Source of the DNA: Eledone cirrhosa
Taxonomy: Eukaryota; Mollusca; Cephalopoda; Octopoda; Eledonidae
Length of the DNA stretch: 64,000 bases
Direction: 5' to 3'
NCBI GenBank assembly: GCA_964016885.1
Contig: OZ024743.1
Location: forward strand, 189,766,904 to 189,830,903
The notes under the pieces are model-generated. The model was not told the DNA's origin. It saw only the letters and a program-made list of their open reading frames with translations, and did not search any database. Position numbers and translations under genes: made by a program. Below are positions 10,646 to 21,439 of the stretch, piece after piece. How positions within the stretch are numbered: position 1 is the first letter of the stretch; each line of letters starts with the position of its first letter.

Positions 10646-10998
10646 AAGGCGCATGGCTTAGTAATTAGAGCATTAGGCTTGCAATCGAAAGGTTGTGAGT
10701 TTAATTCTCGGACCGGGTGATGTGTTGTTTCCTTGAGCAAGACACTTTATTTCAGTTTACTCAGCTGTAGAAATGAGATGATAGGACTGGGGTTCCTATC
10801 ATTCCACTGTAAAGTGGTCGTGGAGGTGCTACGGCAAAAAAGCACCCAGTCCACACTGTAAAGTGTACGTATAGGTGCCACGGAAAAAAAGCATCCAGTA
10901 TTCACTGTACATCCAGCTGTAGAAATCAATCCAGAATCAGTTACCATATGAGCAAGACAAGGTCAGCCGACTGGACACTGCCCATAACAGGACAACCC
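10643..10998 (+). mobile_element. tRNA-derived SINE
   Basis: The head has pol III box A-like TGGCTTAGTAATTAGAG and box B-like GGTTGTGAGTTTAATTC spacing as in a tRNA gene. It is followed by the word ACCGGGTGATGTGTTGTTTCC shared with the SINEs at 22967 and 42095 and a body with two CACTGTAAAGTG repeats. The 3' part resembles the RTE 3' UTR (CATCCAGCTGTAGAAATCAA). Confidence 0.75.
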
Positions 10999-11036
10999 GA
11001 ATGTTATTATTAATATTCGAAAAACTCAGATTACAT

Positions 11037-11040
<4 letters not shown>

Positions 11041-11080
<40 letters not shown>
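11041..11080. repeat. (TA)n(TG)n microsatellite
   Basis: Simple-sequence tract. From 11081 to 11622 I see no gene or recognisable repeat. Confidence 0.85.
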
Positions 11081-11622
11081 AGGTACTATATATATATCTC
11101 AAGGAAATAAATAAAATGCAATAAAATAAGTAAAATGTTTCATTGAGATATGGAAATTCCAGTAGAATTTTTCTAGTCTATCTCAGTTAGACTTCGCTTC
11201 TGTTTACTTAGGGGAAATTAAAAGAAAATAGTTATGAATTCGAAACCGAAATTGACAGTAAGCCGAATGGACAGAGCAACTGTCAAGACTCTGTGAACAA
11301 ACAAGACGTCTATAATGTTTCAACAGATTCTAAGAACAATACTATGAATGCAACCAATCTCTTGAGAAATTGTTCCTGCTTTGAAATGAAATGGTTAATA
11401 ACTAACATCATATATATTTGTTGTTGATGCTGAGATTTTTTTCTTGATGTTATTATGTTATTATTGTTAGTCTTAGTGCTATGCTATGTACACTCTCATT
11501 CTCATGGTACAATTTACAAAACGTTACACTAAAATACCACAAAAAGTGAATACACAAATAAATCATTCAGCATAGTGGTATATATATGATATCTACTATT
11601 CAACTCTCTGTTCTCTTTGCAC

Positions 11623-11730
<108 letters not shown>

Positions 11731-12890
11731 GAATAACCTAACTATCTGTAACACAAGCTTCAAAAAATGAGACAATCACTTGATCACCTATAGATCAGGG
11801 GAACACGCCAGCCAGATAGATTATATCCTTACTAGAAGACGTGACAAAGTGTCTGTTGTAAACACTAAATACCTCCCCCGTGAAGAATGCACCTCCCAAC
11901 ATAGCCTAGTAGTTAGTGACCTCATAGTCAGGAATAGATATACTCGATGAGAGAGGAGGACTACCATGAGGAGAAGAATATGGAAGTTGAAGGAGACCAC
12001 AGCCAGTGACAAATTTAAAAGCTTATTACTTGATGCCTTTTACAATAAGGAAGAGCAATTAGAGACATGCAATATAGAGGAACAGTGGCAATTCTTGAAA
12101 GTTAACCTGCTGAAGGTGAGGGATGAAATATGTGGCTGGAGCAGACCTATTGGCAGGAGGAGAGTAACTTGGTGGTGGAACAGTAAGGTGGAGAGGTCAA
12201 TCAAGGCCAAAAAGTAGGCTTGGAAAGTATGGCAGGATGGGGGAAGTAGAGAGCAGTATCAAGTGAGCAGGAGAGAAGCTAGGAGACAAGTGTACTTTTT
12301 AAAAAAGGAAGTAGAGGATAGAAAGTTCAAGCATGTTCTACAATGTGAGGACCAGAAACGTGAGGTGTTCAAGATTGCTAGACAATGTGTCAAGGAAAAC
12401 CGTGATATTGTCGGGGAGAAGTGTGTCCATAATGATAATGGTGTACTTTCCCTCACTTATACTGATAAGAAGGTAGCTTGTAAGTGTCACTATGAGAGAC
12501 TACTAAATGAGGAGAATAAATGGAAAAAAAGATAGTCTTCCCCAAATCGATCCAATAGAAGGATAGCGGTGCAAGTTAAAAGTAGTATAAAAAGTAAGGC
12601 AATCAAAGATATGAAGACAGGCAAGGCAGCTGGGCCTTCGGAGATAGTTGCTGAGATGTTGAAAGCATCTGGAATGGTGGGACATACTATGGTCACCCGG
12701 ATAGTAATACAGAATGGGGTCGTACCGAAAGACTGGCGTAGCAGCATCATCATTAATTGCTACAAGGGTAAACTATAGAGGCATTAAGTTAGTTGACCAG
12801 GTCATGAAGGTCACAGAAAGAGTTATAGCGCAACTAATCAGAGAGCGAATTGATCTAGATGAAATGCAGTTTGGGTTCGTTTCAGGTAAA
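11731..12890 (+). pseudogene. RTE LINE fragment (copy R3): end of endonuclease to start of RT
   Basis: Plus-strand piece of an RTE LINE. 11731-11830 encodes NLTICNT..FKK and the ILTRRR endonuclease end. 11966-12217 encodes RRIWKLKETTASDKFKSLLL and CGWSRPIGRRRVTWWWNSKV. 12263-12535 encodes RRQVYFLKKEVEDRKF and CVKENRDIVGEKCV. 12569-12890 encodes KDMKTGKAAGPSEIVAEMLK and ERIDLDEMQFGFVSGK. It stops abruptly inside the RT, at a block just before motif A, where PLE sequence begins at 12891. Frameshifts separate the pieces. Confidence 0.8.
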
Positions 12891-13721
12891 ATTCTTTGAA
12901 ATTCTACATAAACATTTTCCACCAAACCACAGATACCACCAAATATTTAACAAATATACTGTTAAATTCTCATACTCTACATCAAACAATCTCCAGCAAA
13001 AAATAAGCAACTACAACATTTATAAACTTAAAGATAATATGACTACAGCACCACAACATAATTTAAATAGGACTGCACCTTTTAAAAAGACAAATAATAC
13101 AATCCTTCAACCTGGAAAACACAACCACCCAAATCACCAACACAAAAACAACAGAACACAAAATCACAATACAACCCTAGCACCAAACCACCCACAAAGC
13201 AACCTTCATTCTCCTGCTAACATTAATTACAGTAGGAATAGCTCAAGGATTAATGAGAATAGTATAGGCACCCCCAACAACCATCTTACGTATGGCTGTA
13301 ATTGCAGAAATAGAAGCATTTGCCCCTTAAATGGCAACTGTTTGATTATCAATGTAATATATAAATGCACTATGTCTACTACAGACTCCAACAAAACATA
13401 TATAGGATCTACATCAAACACATTTAAGGACAGATTTTACGCACATCTAGTAGTTTTAACAATACTAAACTAGCTAACACCACATCTTTAGCTGAAGCAG
13501 TAAATAATTACAAAAAGAAAAAAATAGATTTCAAGCTATCGTGGAACACCATTCTAGAAATAACTCCATATCTTGGGAACAGGAGAGAATGCAGATTATG
13601 TTCGGGGGAGATCTTGGAAATTACTAAATCTAAGGACGATTTATTAAATAAAAGAGAGGAACTGATCATAGTTTGTAATTACCGTATACGAAGAACATTT
13701 AAATACTATAAACCTAATTAA
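12891..13721 (+). pseudogene. PLE copy B: C-terminal GIY-YIG part, broken
   Basis: Plus strand, fused directly to the RTE fragment. The first block FEILHKHFPPNHRYHQIFNKYTVKFSYST matches FNKCFPPSHIYSKIFNKHTI of copy A. Then a low-complexity linker, the Cys motif CNCRNRSICPLNGNC, VIYKCTM and YIGSTSNTFKDRF (the GIY-YIG core). A frameshift near 13450-13470 precedes LAEAVNNYKKKKIDF, the CRLCSGEILEI block and the end RRTFKYYKPN with a stop at 13719-13721. No RT is present in this copy. Confidence 0.75.
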
Positions 13722-13949
13722 ATATTCTAAATAGCAACTCACTATAATTCTATATAGAGTAACATTTGTTAGTACCCCTCTCCCCTAATTATATGCATTC
13801 ATGCTTATCTTTTACCTTTTAATGTTTAAGCTTCCTTAGGTTTATGCGTTAATGACTAAAGGCAACAAGGTACACAACCACCCGTAATTGCATGAGTAAA
13901 TATATATCTATGTATGATATGGGAATATATTTATGTATGTGTATATATG

Positions 13950-13951
13950 TA

Positions 13952-14004
<53 letters not shown>
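13950..14004. repeat. (TG)n/(TA)n microsatellite
   Basis: Simple-sequence tract between PLE copy B's 3' end and the inverted terminal-repeat unit. Confidence 0.8.
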
Positions 14005-14007
<3 letters not shown>

Positions 14008-14421
14008 ATATATTTAGAAACACACAGATACATGCGGACACACACATATATACATGAATGCATCCGCACCCAACCGTGAGTTAAGGGTGCCAATGAATGA
14101 CTGGGACAGACCAATTCAGTTGAACCAGACTGAACCAGTATCAGAGTTAAAAATACATTATGAAGAGAGAAGAAACATTTAGATATAATTAGTAATAAAA
14201 TGTATCATACCTAAACTGCTCCTAAATTCCTCGACTACGTAGTTTCGTGGCATAAACAAAAACAATATATCAAAGATATAGAGTCCCTGCGAGGTCTGCC
14301 GACTTATCAAGAGGATACCTCATTTTACTAGTCTCAAGAACGCGTCTACACGACGTGAGAAAGAATCCCAAAAGGCGGAGGGGGAGATAGTCACGCGATA
14401 TAACGGTCGAGAAACAGAGCT
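14005..14421 (-). repeat. Inverted copy of the 590-bp PLE terminal repeat
   Basis: Reverse complement of about 415 bases of the following unit, joined so that the junction at 14421/14422 is the centre of an imperfect palindrome. An internal stretch of about 20 bp (GAGCAACATCGGTGAAGTTG in the direct units) is missing. Inverted partial terminal repeats next to the direct ones are a known Penelope trait. Confidence 0.75.
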
Positions 14422-15737
14422 AGGGACTCTATATCTTTGATATATTGTTTTTGTTTATGCCACGAAACTACGTAGTCGAGGAATTTAGGAGCAGTTTAGG
14501 TATGATACATTTTATTACTAATTATATCTAAATGTTTCTTCTCTCTTCATAATGTATTTTTAACTCTGATACTGGTTCAGTCTGGTTCAACTGAATTGGT
14601 CTGTCCCAGTCATTCATTGAGCAACATCGGTGAAGTTGGCACCCTTAACTCACGGTTGGGTGCGGATGCATTCATGTATATATGTGTGTGTCCGCATGTA
14701 TCTGTGTGTTTCTAAATATATTAATAACTCCCTCTGGTCGAGCAATCTTTGAAGTGTGGGGACAACTGGAAAGCTTCCATTACTCATACTTCTCGCCTTC
14801 TTCACTACCTCTTCTACGGCCTCGATATGAATACCCCCTCCGCCTCCGTGGTATTTTCTTCGTGGTTATAAGAGGCTTAGCTCTGTTTCTCGACCGTTAT
14901 ATCGCGTGACTATCTCCCCCTCCGCCTTTTGGGATTCTTTCTCACGTCGTGTAGACGCGGTCTTGAGACTAGAAAAATGAGGTATCCTCTTGATAAGTCG
15001 GCAGACCTCGCAGGGACTCTATATCTTTGATATATTGTTTTTATTTATGCCACGAAACTACGTAGTCGAGGAATTTAGGAGCAGTTTAGGTATGATACAT
15101 TTTATTACTAATTATATCTAAATGTTTCTTCTCTCTTCATAATGTATTTTTAACTCTGATACTGGTTCAGTCTGGTTCAACTGAATTGGTCTGTCCCAGT
15201 CATTCATTGAGCAACATCGGTGAAGTTGGCACCCTTAACTCACGGTTGGGTGCGGATGCATTCATGTATATATGCGTGTGTCCGCATGTATCTGTGTGTT
15301 TCTAAATATATTAATAACTCCCTCTGGTCGAGCAATCTTTGAAGTGTGGGGACAACTGGAAAGCTTCCATTACTCATACTTCTCGCCTTCTTCACTACCT
15401 CTTCTACGGCCTCGATATGAATACCCCCTCCGCCTCCGTGGTATTTTCTTCGTGGTTATAAGAGGCTTAGCTCTGTTTCTCGACCGTTATATCGCGTGAC
15501 TATCTCCCCCTCCGCCTTTTGGGATTCTTTCTCACGTCGTGTAGACGCGGTCTTGAGACTAGTAAAATGAGGTATCCTCTTGATAAGTCGGCAGACCTCG
15601 CAGGGACTCTATATCTTTGATATATTGTTTTTGTTTATGCCACGAAACTACGTAGTCGAGGAATTTAGGAGCAGTTTAGGTATGATACATTTTATTACTA
15701 ATTATATCTAAATGTTTCTTCTCTCTTCATAATGTAT
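14422..15737 (+). repeat. Tandem array of 590-bp PLE terminal repeats (two full, one partial)
   Basis: AGGGACTCTATATCTTTGAT starts at 14422, 15012 and 15602, an exact 590-bp period. Units 1 and 2 differ at only a handful of sites. The third is cut at about 15737 by AT-rich sequence. Similarity of the unit to window bases 1-235 ties it to the Penelope-like element. Identical 75-codon ORFs in each unit have no recognisable protein features. Confidence 0.85.
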
Positions 15738-15759
15738 ATATATATTTATATATATATAT

Positions 15760-15783
15760 ATAAATTTTATCACGTGATAAAAT
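15760..15783. repeat. Perfect 24-bp palindrome
   Basis: The 24 bases centred on the CACGTG box equal their own reverse complement (half-site AAATTTTATCAC). It may be a transposon end or a chance AT-rich dyad. Confidence 0.7.
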
Positions 15784-16461
<678 letters not shown>

Positions 16462-16705
16462 CATCATCATCATCATCTTCGTTTAGCGTCCATCTTCCAC
16501 GCAAGCATGGGTTAGACGGCAGTTGTCCCACTTGAGGCAAGGTAGGTCGAGTGACCATGTCTCGCTCATATAGGACTATCTGGCAGATTTTCTACGGCTG
16601 GATGCTCTTCCTAACACCAACCACATTTACAGTGTGGAACTGGCAACTTTTTACCGTGTTACCTACACGGCCACATTACAGCGTGGACTATGTGTTTTTT
16701 TTATT
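16462..16705 (-). mobile_element. RTE LINE 3' end fragment
   Basis: Begins with (ATC)n and contains the RTE 3' UTR words seen at 4357 and 6363 (GTTTAGCGTCC, TTCCTAACACCAACCACATT, CCTACACGGCCACATTACAG). Non-coding, minus-strand insertion truncated to about 240 bp. Confidence 0.8.
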
Positions 16706-16742
16706 TCTTTTTTTTTATATGTATAATATATATTTATAATAT

Positions 16743-16774
<32 letters not shown>

Positions 16775-16981
16775 GTATTAATTATACTATTTATGGTTAT
16801 GTAAATACAAAAACCTTTTGCAGTTATATGTATTTTTTTATACAAACCTAAATAGTGGTAGGCAGTAATATATTACTAACTTATTACCAGTAAGTTAAGT
16901 AGCTCAATGTAAAAACATGAGATGATTTACAGAGCAGTTATATGAAATATAAGAATCAAAGAACTGTTCAAAACATTTTTG

Positions 16982-17028
16982 TGCTTACAGCTGTTTCCTC
17001 CAAACCGAGGTTTGGATTCTTCGGAGCA
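16982..17028 (-). ncRNA. Hammerhead ribozyme motif, left arm of palindrome
   Basis: Reverse complement of the motif at 18475-18521, identical in sequence: stem I UGCU/AGCA, core CCGAAGA, a 7-bp stem II with CUCG loop, GAAA, minimal stem III AC-AGCU-GU and A at the cleavage position. Confidence 0.65.
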
Positions 17029-18474
17029 ATTTATTAATGAATGGACAGTTATATGACCTCCTTTTCAGCCAAGAGACATACAGATACATATGCAAATATT
17101 GTGGGTCAACATTCATTACAGCATTTAGAGTGGCAGTACACACTTCAAGATTACATTCATATTAAAAGGTACAATCAAGAATCAAAAATACAGGTTAAAA
17201 TACAACATGAAAATAAGCGGTTATATAGTGCAAATGTTATATGTGTGGCAAGCACGTGCGTCTTGTTTATATAGTGTGGCAGAGAGTTACGTGTAGTAGG
17301 AGCACTTAGGTAGGTAACAAGAGTGTTAGGTTGGTTGATCTGGTGACAAATTCTTTATATGATTGTTATAGTCTGTGTGTGGAGAAATGATATAAGCATT
17401 AAAAATAGTGCAAGCATTAAAAATATTAAAAGTATTGGAAATGCACAGCGAAAGGATGACAAGGACTTCATGTACTTCGACATTTTCATGGTCAGGGGAG
17501 TGTATTTTTCAGATTATATGCCCCTCACATAATCTACGACAATTCGATATTGAGCGTTTGACAATCCAGTTAGAGAATCGTAGTCTGATGTTCTTTAGTT
17601 CAATACAGGAGGTTGTTACGTTTCGAGAATCGACATTGAATACTACCCGGAAGTGTGTGTGTGGCTAAAGGGAGTTAATGCATGAGGGGAGGTAACTCCG
17701 GGGTTTCTATTCCTGGCTATTGAAATGTGTCTCAATATAGACCCTAATTTCTATGGTTATGCGCAACTTCCAAAACACTTTATACTTTAGAAATTTTTTG
17801 GAAGTTGCCCATAACCATAGAATTTAGGGTCTATATTGAGCCACACACACACTTCCGGGTAGTATTCAATGTCGATTCTCGAAACGTAAAAACCTCTTGT
17901 ATTGAACTAAAGAACATCAGACTACGATTCTCTAACTGGATTGTCAAACGCTCAATATCGAATTGTCGTGGATTATGTGAGGGGCATATAATCTGAAAAA
18001 TACACTCCCCTGACCATGAAAATGTCGAAGTACATGAAGTCCTTGTCATCCCTTCGCTGTGCATTTCCAATACTTTTAATATTTTTAATGCTTGCACTAT
18101 TTTTAATGCTTATATCATTTCTCCACACACAGACTATAACAATCATATAAAGAATTTGCCACCAGATCAACCAACCTAACACTCTTGTTTACCTACCTAA
18201 GTGCTCCTACTACACGTAACTCTCTGCCACACTATATAAACAAGACGCACGTGCTTGCCACACATATAACATTTGCACTATATAACCGCTTATTTTCATG
18301 TATTTTAACCTGTATTTTTGATTCTTGATTGTACCTTTTAATATGAATGTAATCTCGAAGTGTGTACTGCCACTCTAAATGCTGTAATGAATGTTGACCC
18401 ACAATATTTGCATATGTATCTGTATGTCTCTTGGCTGAAAAGGAGGTCATATAACTGTCCATTCATTAATAAAT

Positions 18475-18521
18475 TGCTCCGAAGAATCCAAACCTCGGTT
18501 TGGAGGAAACAGCTGTAAGCA
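18475..18521 (+). ncRNA. Hammerhead ribozyme motif, right arm of palindrome
   Basis: Type I hammerhead architecture. Stem I 18475-18478 (UGCU) with 18518-18521 (AGCA). Core strand CCGAAGA 18479-18485, consensus CUGANGA with U4 changed to C. Stem II UCCAAAC 18487-18493 with GUUUGGA 18498-18504, loop CUCG, with one unpaired A/G apposition at its base. GAAA 18506-18509. Stem III AC-AGCU-GU, and A17 at 18517. Self-cleaving RNAs of this kind occur in Penelope terminal repeats and retrozymes. The U4 change would be expected to weaken cleavage. Confidence 0.65.
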
Positions 18522-18644
18522 CAAAAATGTTTTGAACAGTTCTTTGATTCTTATATTTCATATATATATATATATAATATATATATATATAAAATATATA
18601 TATATAAAATATATATATATATAATATATATATATATTATATTA

Positions 18645-18915
18645 GCTTGGAAATGTCACTACGAGAGGCTACTAAATGAGGAGAATAATTGGGAAAAAGA
18701 AGTCTGCCCCAAATCGATCCAATAGAGGGACCAGCAGTGCAAGTTGAAGGTAGTATAATAAGTAAGGCAATCAAAGATATGAAGACAGGCAAAGTAGCTG
18801 GGCCTTTGGAGAAATGCTGAAAGCATCTGGGTCGGTGGGACACACTATGGTCTCCCGGATAGTAAACCAAGTCATACAGAATGGGGTCATACCAAATGAC
18901 TGGCGTAGCACATTT
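18645..18915 (+). pseudogene. RTE LINE fragment (copy R4)
   Basis: Plus-strand piece with the linker/RT-start words of other copies: AWKCHYERLLNEEN, DMKTGKVAGP and HTMVSRIVNQVIQNGVIPNDWRS, in shifting frames. It is joined on the left to AT-rich sequence and on the right, after GACTGGCGTAGC, to unrelated DNA at about 18912. Confidence 0.75.
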
Positions 18916-19110
18916 GAACATTACAGAAACAATTGTCACACTACATCCACCATAAACTCATAATTTTAATACACAAACACCTTTGCCTGCTTAATATGCT
19001 TGTATACCTATGTTATTTTATGTGATACCTTTGCCATACAGGAATTATATATGCCTAGTACCATTGCTTGTTTCATACCTAACTGTCCCGTATATGCCTA
19101 ACACATTTGC

Positions 19111-19230
19111 ACTCTCTATACTGCTTTAATTATCATACCATTCTCTTGTAATCTCTGTCACATGCATTCCACTCTGTGCCTCTTTAATTATTATACAATT
19201 CTCTAGTAATCTCTGTCACCTCCATTCCAT
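19111..19230. repeat. Tandem repeat, two 60-bp units
   Basis: ACTCT starts at 19111 and 19171, and TTCTC(T)AGTAATCTCTGTCAC recurs at the same offset. The units are about 80 percent alike. Confidence 0.65.
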
Positions 19231-19329
19231 TCTGTAAATATGAAACTCTTGATGACAACATTAATATCCATGTATCTATATGATTGTTCAGTTGAATAGG
19301 AAGTTAATTATATGTCCAAACTTTGCTAG

Positions 19330-19376
19330 TGTTCCGAGGATTTCAAATGAAAGTTTGGAAGAAACGATTGTCAGCA
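19330..19376 (+). ncRNA. Hammerhead ribozyme motif, independent locus
   Basis: All hammerhead elements fit without gaps. Stem I UGUU 19330-19333 with AGCA 19373-19376. Core CCGAGGA 19334-19340 (again C for U4). Stem II UUUCAAA 19341-19347 with UUUGGAA 19354-19360. GAAA 19361-19364. Stem III AC-GAUU-GU, and C17 at 19372. Compared with 18475-18521, stem II and the stem III loop differ in sequence but keep pairing. Confidence 0.65.
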
Positions 19377-19419
19377 ATAAAATGTTTTGAACATAGTTTT
19401 AATTATTGTGTAATTTATA

Positions 19420-19438
19420 TAAATTTATATATATATAT

Positions 19439-19490
<52 letters not shown>

Positions 19491-19498
19491 TTATATAC

Positions 19499-19530
<32 letters not shown>
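19420..19530. repeat. (TA)n then (TG)n microsatellite
   Basis: Simple-sequence DNA between the hammerhead-bearing repeat and the segment at 19531-19770, which holds a decayed hammerhead-like core on minus near 19627-19655. Confidence 0.8.
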
Positions 19531-19538
<8 letters not shown>

Positions 19539-19771
19539 AAAAGCTAATCATAAATAACAACACAAACGGTACAGTATATGGAAGGAATATATTAGTTTAA
19601 TGCTTGAAATAGCAGAAAGAGGTCCTTAACGTTTTGGACGCTAGTCCTTTATCAGGAGAAAAATGAGAAATTAGAAAGATGATTGAAAGGATGGGCAGGG
19701 AGTAATTGTGAAAAATATTTTTTAGAAAAAATGTACAGGTCCATTCATGATGGTGTTATATATATATATAT

Positions 19772-19872
19772 GTGAAGGTGCATGGTTAAGTGGTTGAAGT
19801 GTTGGGCTTATAATCACAACAATCTGTGAGTTTGATTATCAGATTCGGCTGTGTGTTGTGTCCATGAGTAAG
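19772..19872 (+). mobile_element. tRNA-SINE head
   Basis: GTGAAGGTGCATGGTTAAGTG.. with a box A-like region and a degenerate box B (GTGAGTTTGATTAT) at tRNA spacing, as in the other SINE copies. Truncated after the head. Confidence 0.6.
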
Positions 19873-19950
19873 AGGAATCAGAAGCAGGAATCGAACCAAC
19901 AACATTATGATCCTCCATCAAACATCCTAACCATTAGGCCATGCACCTTT
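19873..19950 (-). mobile_element. tRNA-SINE head, opposite orientation
   Basis: Read on minus: AAGGTGCATGGCCTAATGGTTAGG (box A inside) and a perfect box B GGTTCGATTCC. It lies tail-to-tail with the SINE head just left, giving an inverted pair. A genuine tRNA is less likely because the acceptor stem does not close. Confidence 0.6.
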
Positions 19951-20373
19951 AGTGCTGAATGCTAAATTATCAATTATGTAAATCGCAATGTCTTGCCAAA
20001 TTTCATCTAAACAAAATATCGTGAAAATTGGCAATAAAAAACAAATGATTAACAAATAAATATAAAAAAGTAAAATGGAGGGAGATCTCATGTTTGGTCT
20101 GAGGGACAAAGATTTCATTAATTCTCTTCTGTTTAAAATGTTATATCTCTCCAATAAGTTTTTCTCTACCTAATCTGGATGAGGAATACTATACAGATCT
20201 CCAATGAGATATTATTGTTTCTCTATCAATAGGACTTGTTTATTTCCAAGCCATTTATTTATTTACATCGATTTGAATGTGGAACTGCTTGATGTTTTAT
20301 GACAGAGTTCTTAGAACATTAGATAGAATGCTTTATGGTATTCATTCTGGTTCTCTGCACTCTGAGCTTAAAA

Positions 20374-20455
20374 CCTGCTAAAGTCAACTTTGTCTTTCAT
20401 CCTTTTGAGGGCAATAAAAAAGTATCAGTCCAGTACTGGGATCGATTCTCCTTTA
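20374..20455 (+). mobile_element. Fragment of a cephalopod-type SINE
   Basis: AAAGTCAACTTTGTCTTTCATCCTTTTGAGG followed by GTATCAGTCCAGTACTGGGATCGAT matches the order of words in the better copy at 40632-40750. Decayed. Confidence 0.6.
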
Positions 20456-20459
20456 ATTC

Positions 20460-21270
20460 TCTTTTTCACTTCCTCTCTATCACTCTTTCTCTCCTTCTTT
20501 GGGAGAAATTTGCTAAAAGGGGTAGGCACCGTCAGGTTTAAAATGACTAAGACATGCTGTATGTCATGTTGGTGCTCCTACAACTCCATCACGAGTACAG
20601 ATCCATCCAACACACATTAGTGAGAATGCCAGGTGGAAGTGAGAAAGAGAGAACTATGACAAAAATACGGAGTGGGACAAAAATAGTGAAAAAGACTAGG
20701 ATGTTAAAGGAAGGTAGTTGATATAATCTAATGAAAAACTATGAGGTACTGAGAGAGAACAGGTGACAAGGTGATGAGGAGAAAGAAGGATAGAATATAA
20801 GAAAGGATGGAGAGATGATGAAAGAATAAAGTAATAGAGAAGACATGAATAGGAGGCAAGAAGAAGTGATGTATGATGAAAACAAGAAGTTAAGTGGAAA
20901 TAGGAGAAAATGAGAAGAGAAAAGAAAGTAGAAGAATGTTGAGATAGGTATGCAATATTAACTAGAGAATGGAAGGTCAGCAATGTCAAGATATAAGGAC
21001 ACTCATAAATGTATAATATTACTAATAAAATATAAGTATATGTTATATTGGTACAGGGAGGGAACTTAGTGGGCAGATAACTGAAATTAAACTTGATATA
21101 GGTAGACATACATCTGAGTTGGCTAGAGATCATGATGATGATGATGAATGTAAACATAAAATATATAAACTACATAAGTAACCACACTTTAATAAGAAAA
21201 GTGATAAAATTAGTAATAAAAAATAATCACAATGTTGACAATAAAACATAAAAATAATAAAGTGAAAGGA
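20460..21270. other. No gene seen; purine-rich tract
   Basis: From about 20636 to 20950 the plus strand is GA-rich; the open frame on minus at 20696-21157 only reflects this composition. No feature recognised. Confidence 0.5.
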
Positions 21271-21439
21271 TATCAGCCAGAGCAACAATAAATTTGGATT
21301 TAAAACACATAAATGCCTACTGTTGAATAGGATTCTAGAACACTCTGAGAATGATCACTTTGATCTAATAAAAAAAAAACAACATAAAATCTATACAAAT
21401 AACTTTCTAATAGGACTTACACAGCAAAATGAAGGATGT

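Larger units (their letters stand above)
16941..18562. repeat. 1.6-kb near-perfect palindrome (foldback element)
   Basis: Left arm 16941-17664 pairs with 17841-18562 (coordinate sums 35503-35505), and an inner part 17731-17774 pairs with 17797-17840 (sum 35571). The left arm has an extra 66 bp at 17665-17730. Arms match at almost every base. Each arm end carries a hammerhead ribozyme motif. Mirror ORFs (17041-17274 plus, 18232-18462 minus) show no recognisable protein features. The 16774-17015 end also matches, inverted, the repeat at 42345-42600. Confidence 0.9.

Noticed and set aside
10643..10720. Genuine tRNA gene
   Set aside because: Boxes A and B are present, but the acceptor and T arms do not close and the same body and tail follow in other copies, so it is a SINE.
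14280..14320. Hammerhead at CTTGATAAG in the 590-bp repeat
   Set aside because: No GAAA or stem II partner at workable spacing on either strand.
14682..15499. Two identical 75-codon ORFs
   Set aside because: They lie at the same offset in tandem 590-bp terminal-repeat units; no family motif, and the frame is not kept in the related sequence at the window start.
17041..18462. Mirror-image ORF pairs in the palindrome
   Set aside because: Identity is explained by the inverted arms; no conserved protein motif seen.
20696..21157. 153-codon minus-strand ORF
   Set aside because: Complement of a GA-rich tract; compositional.
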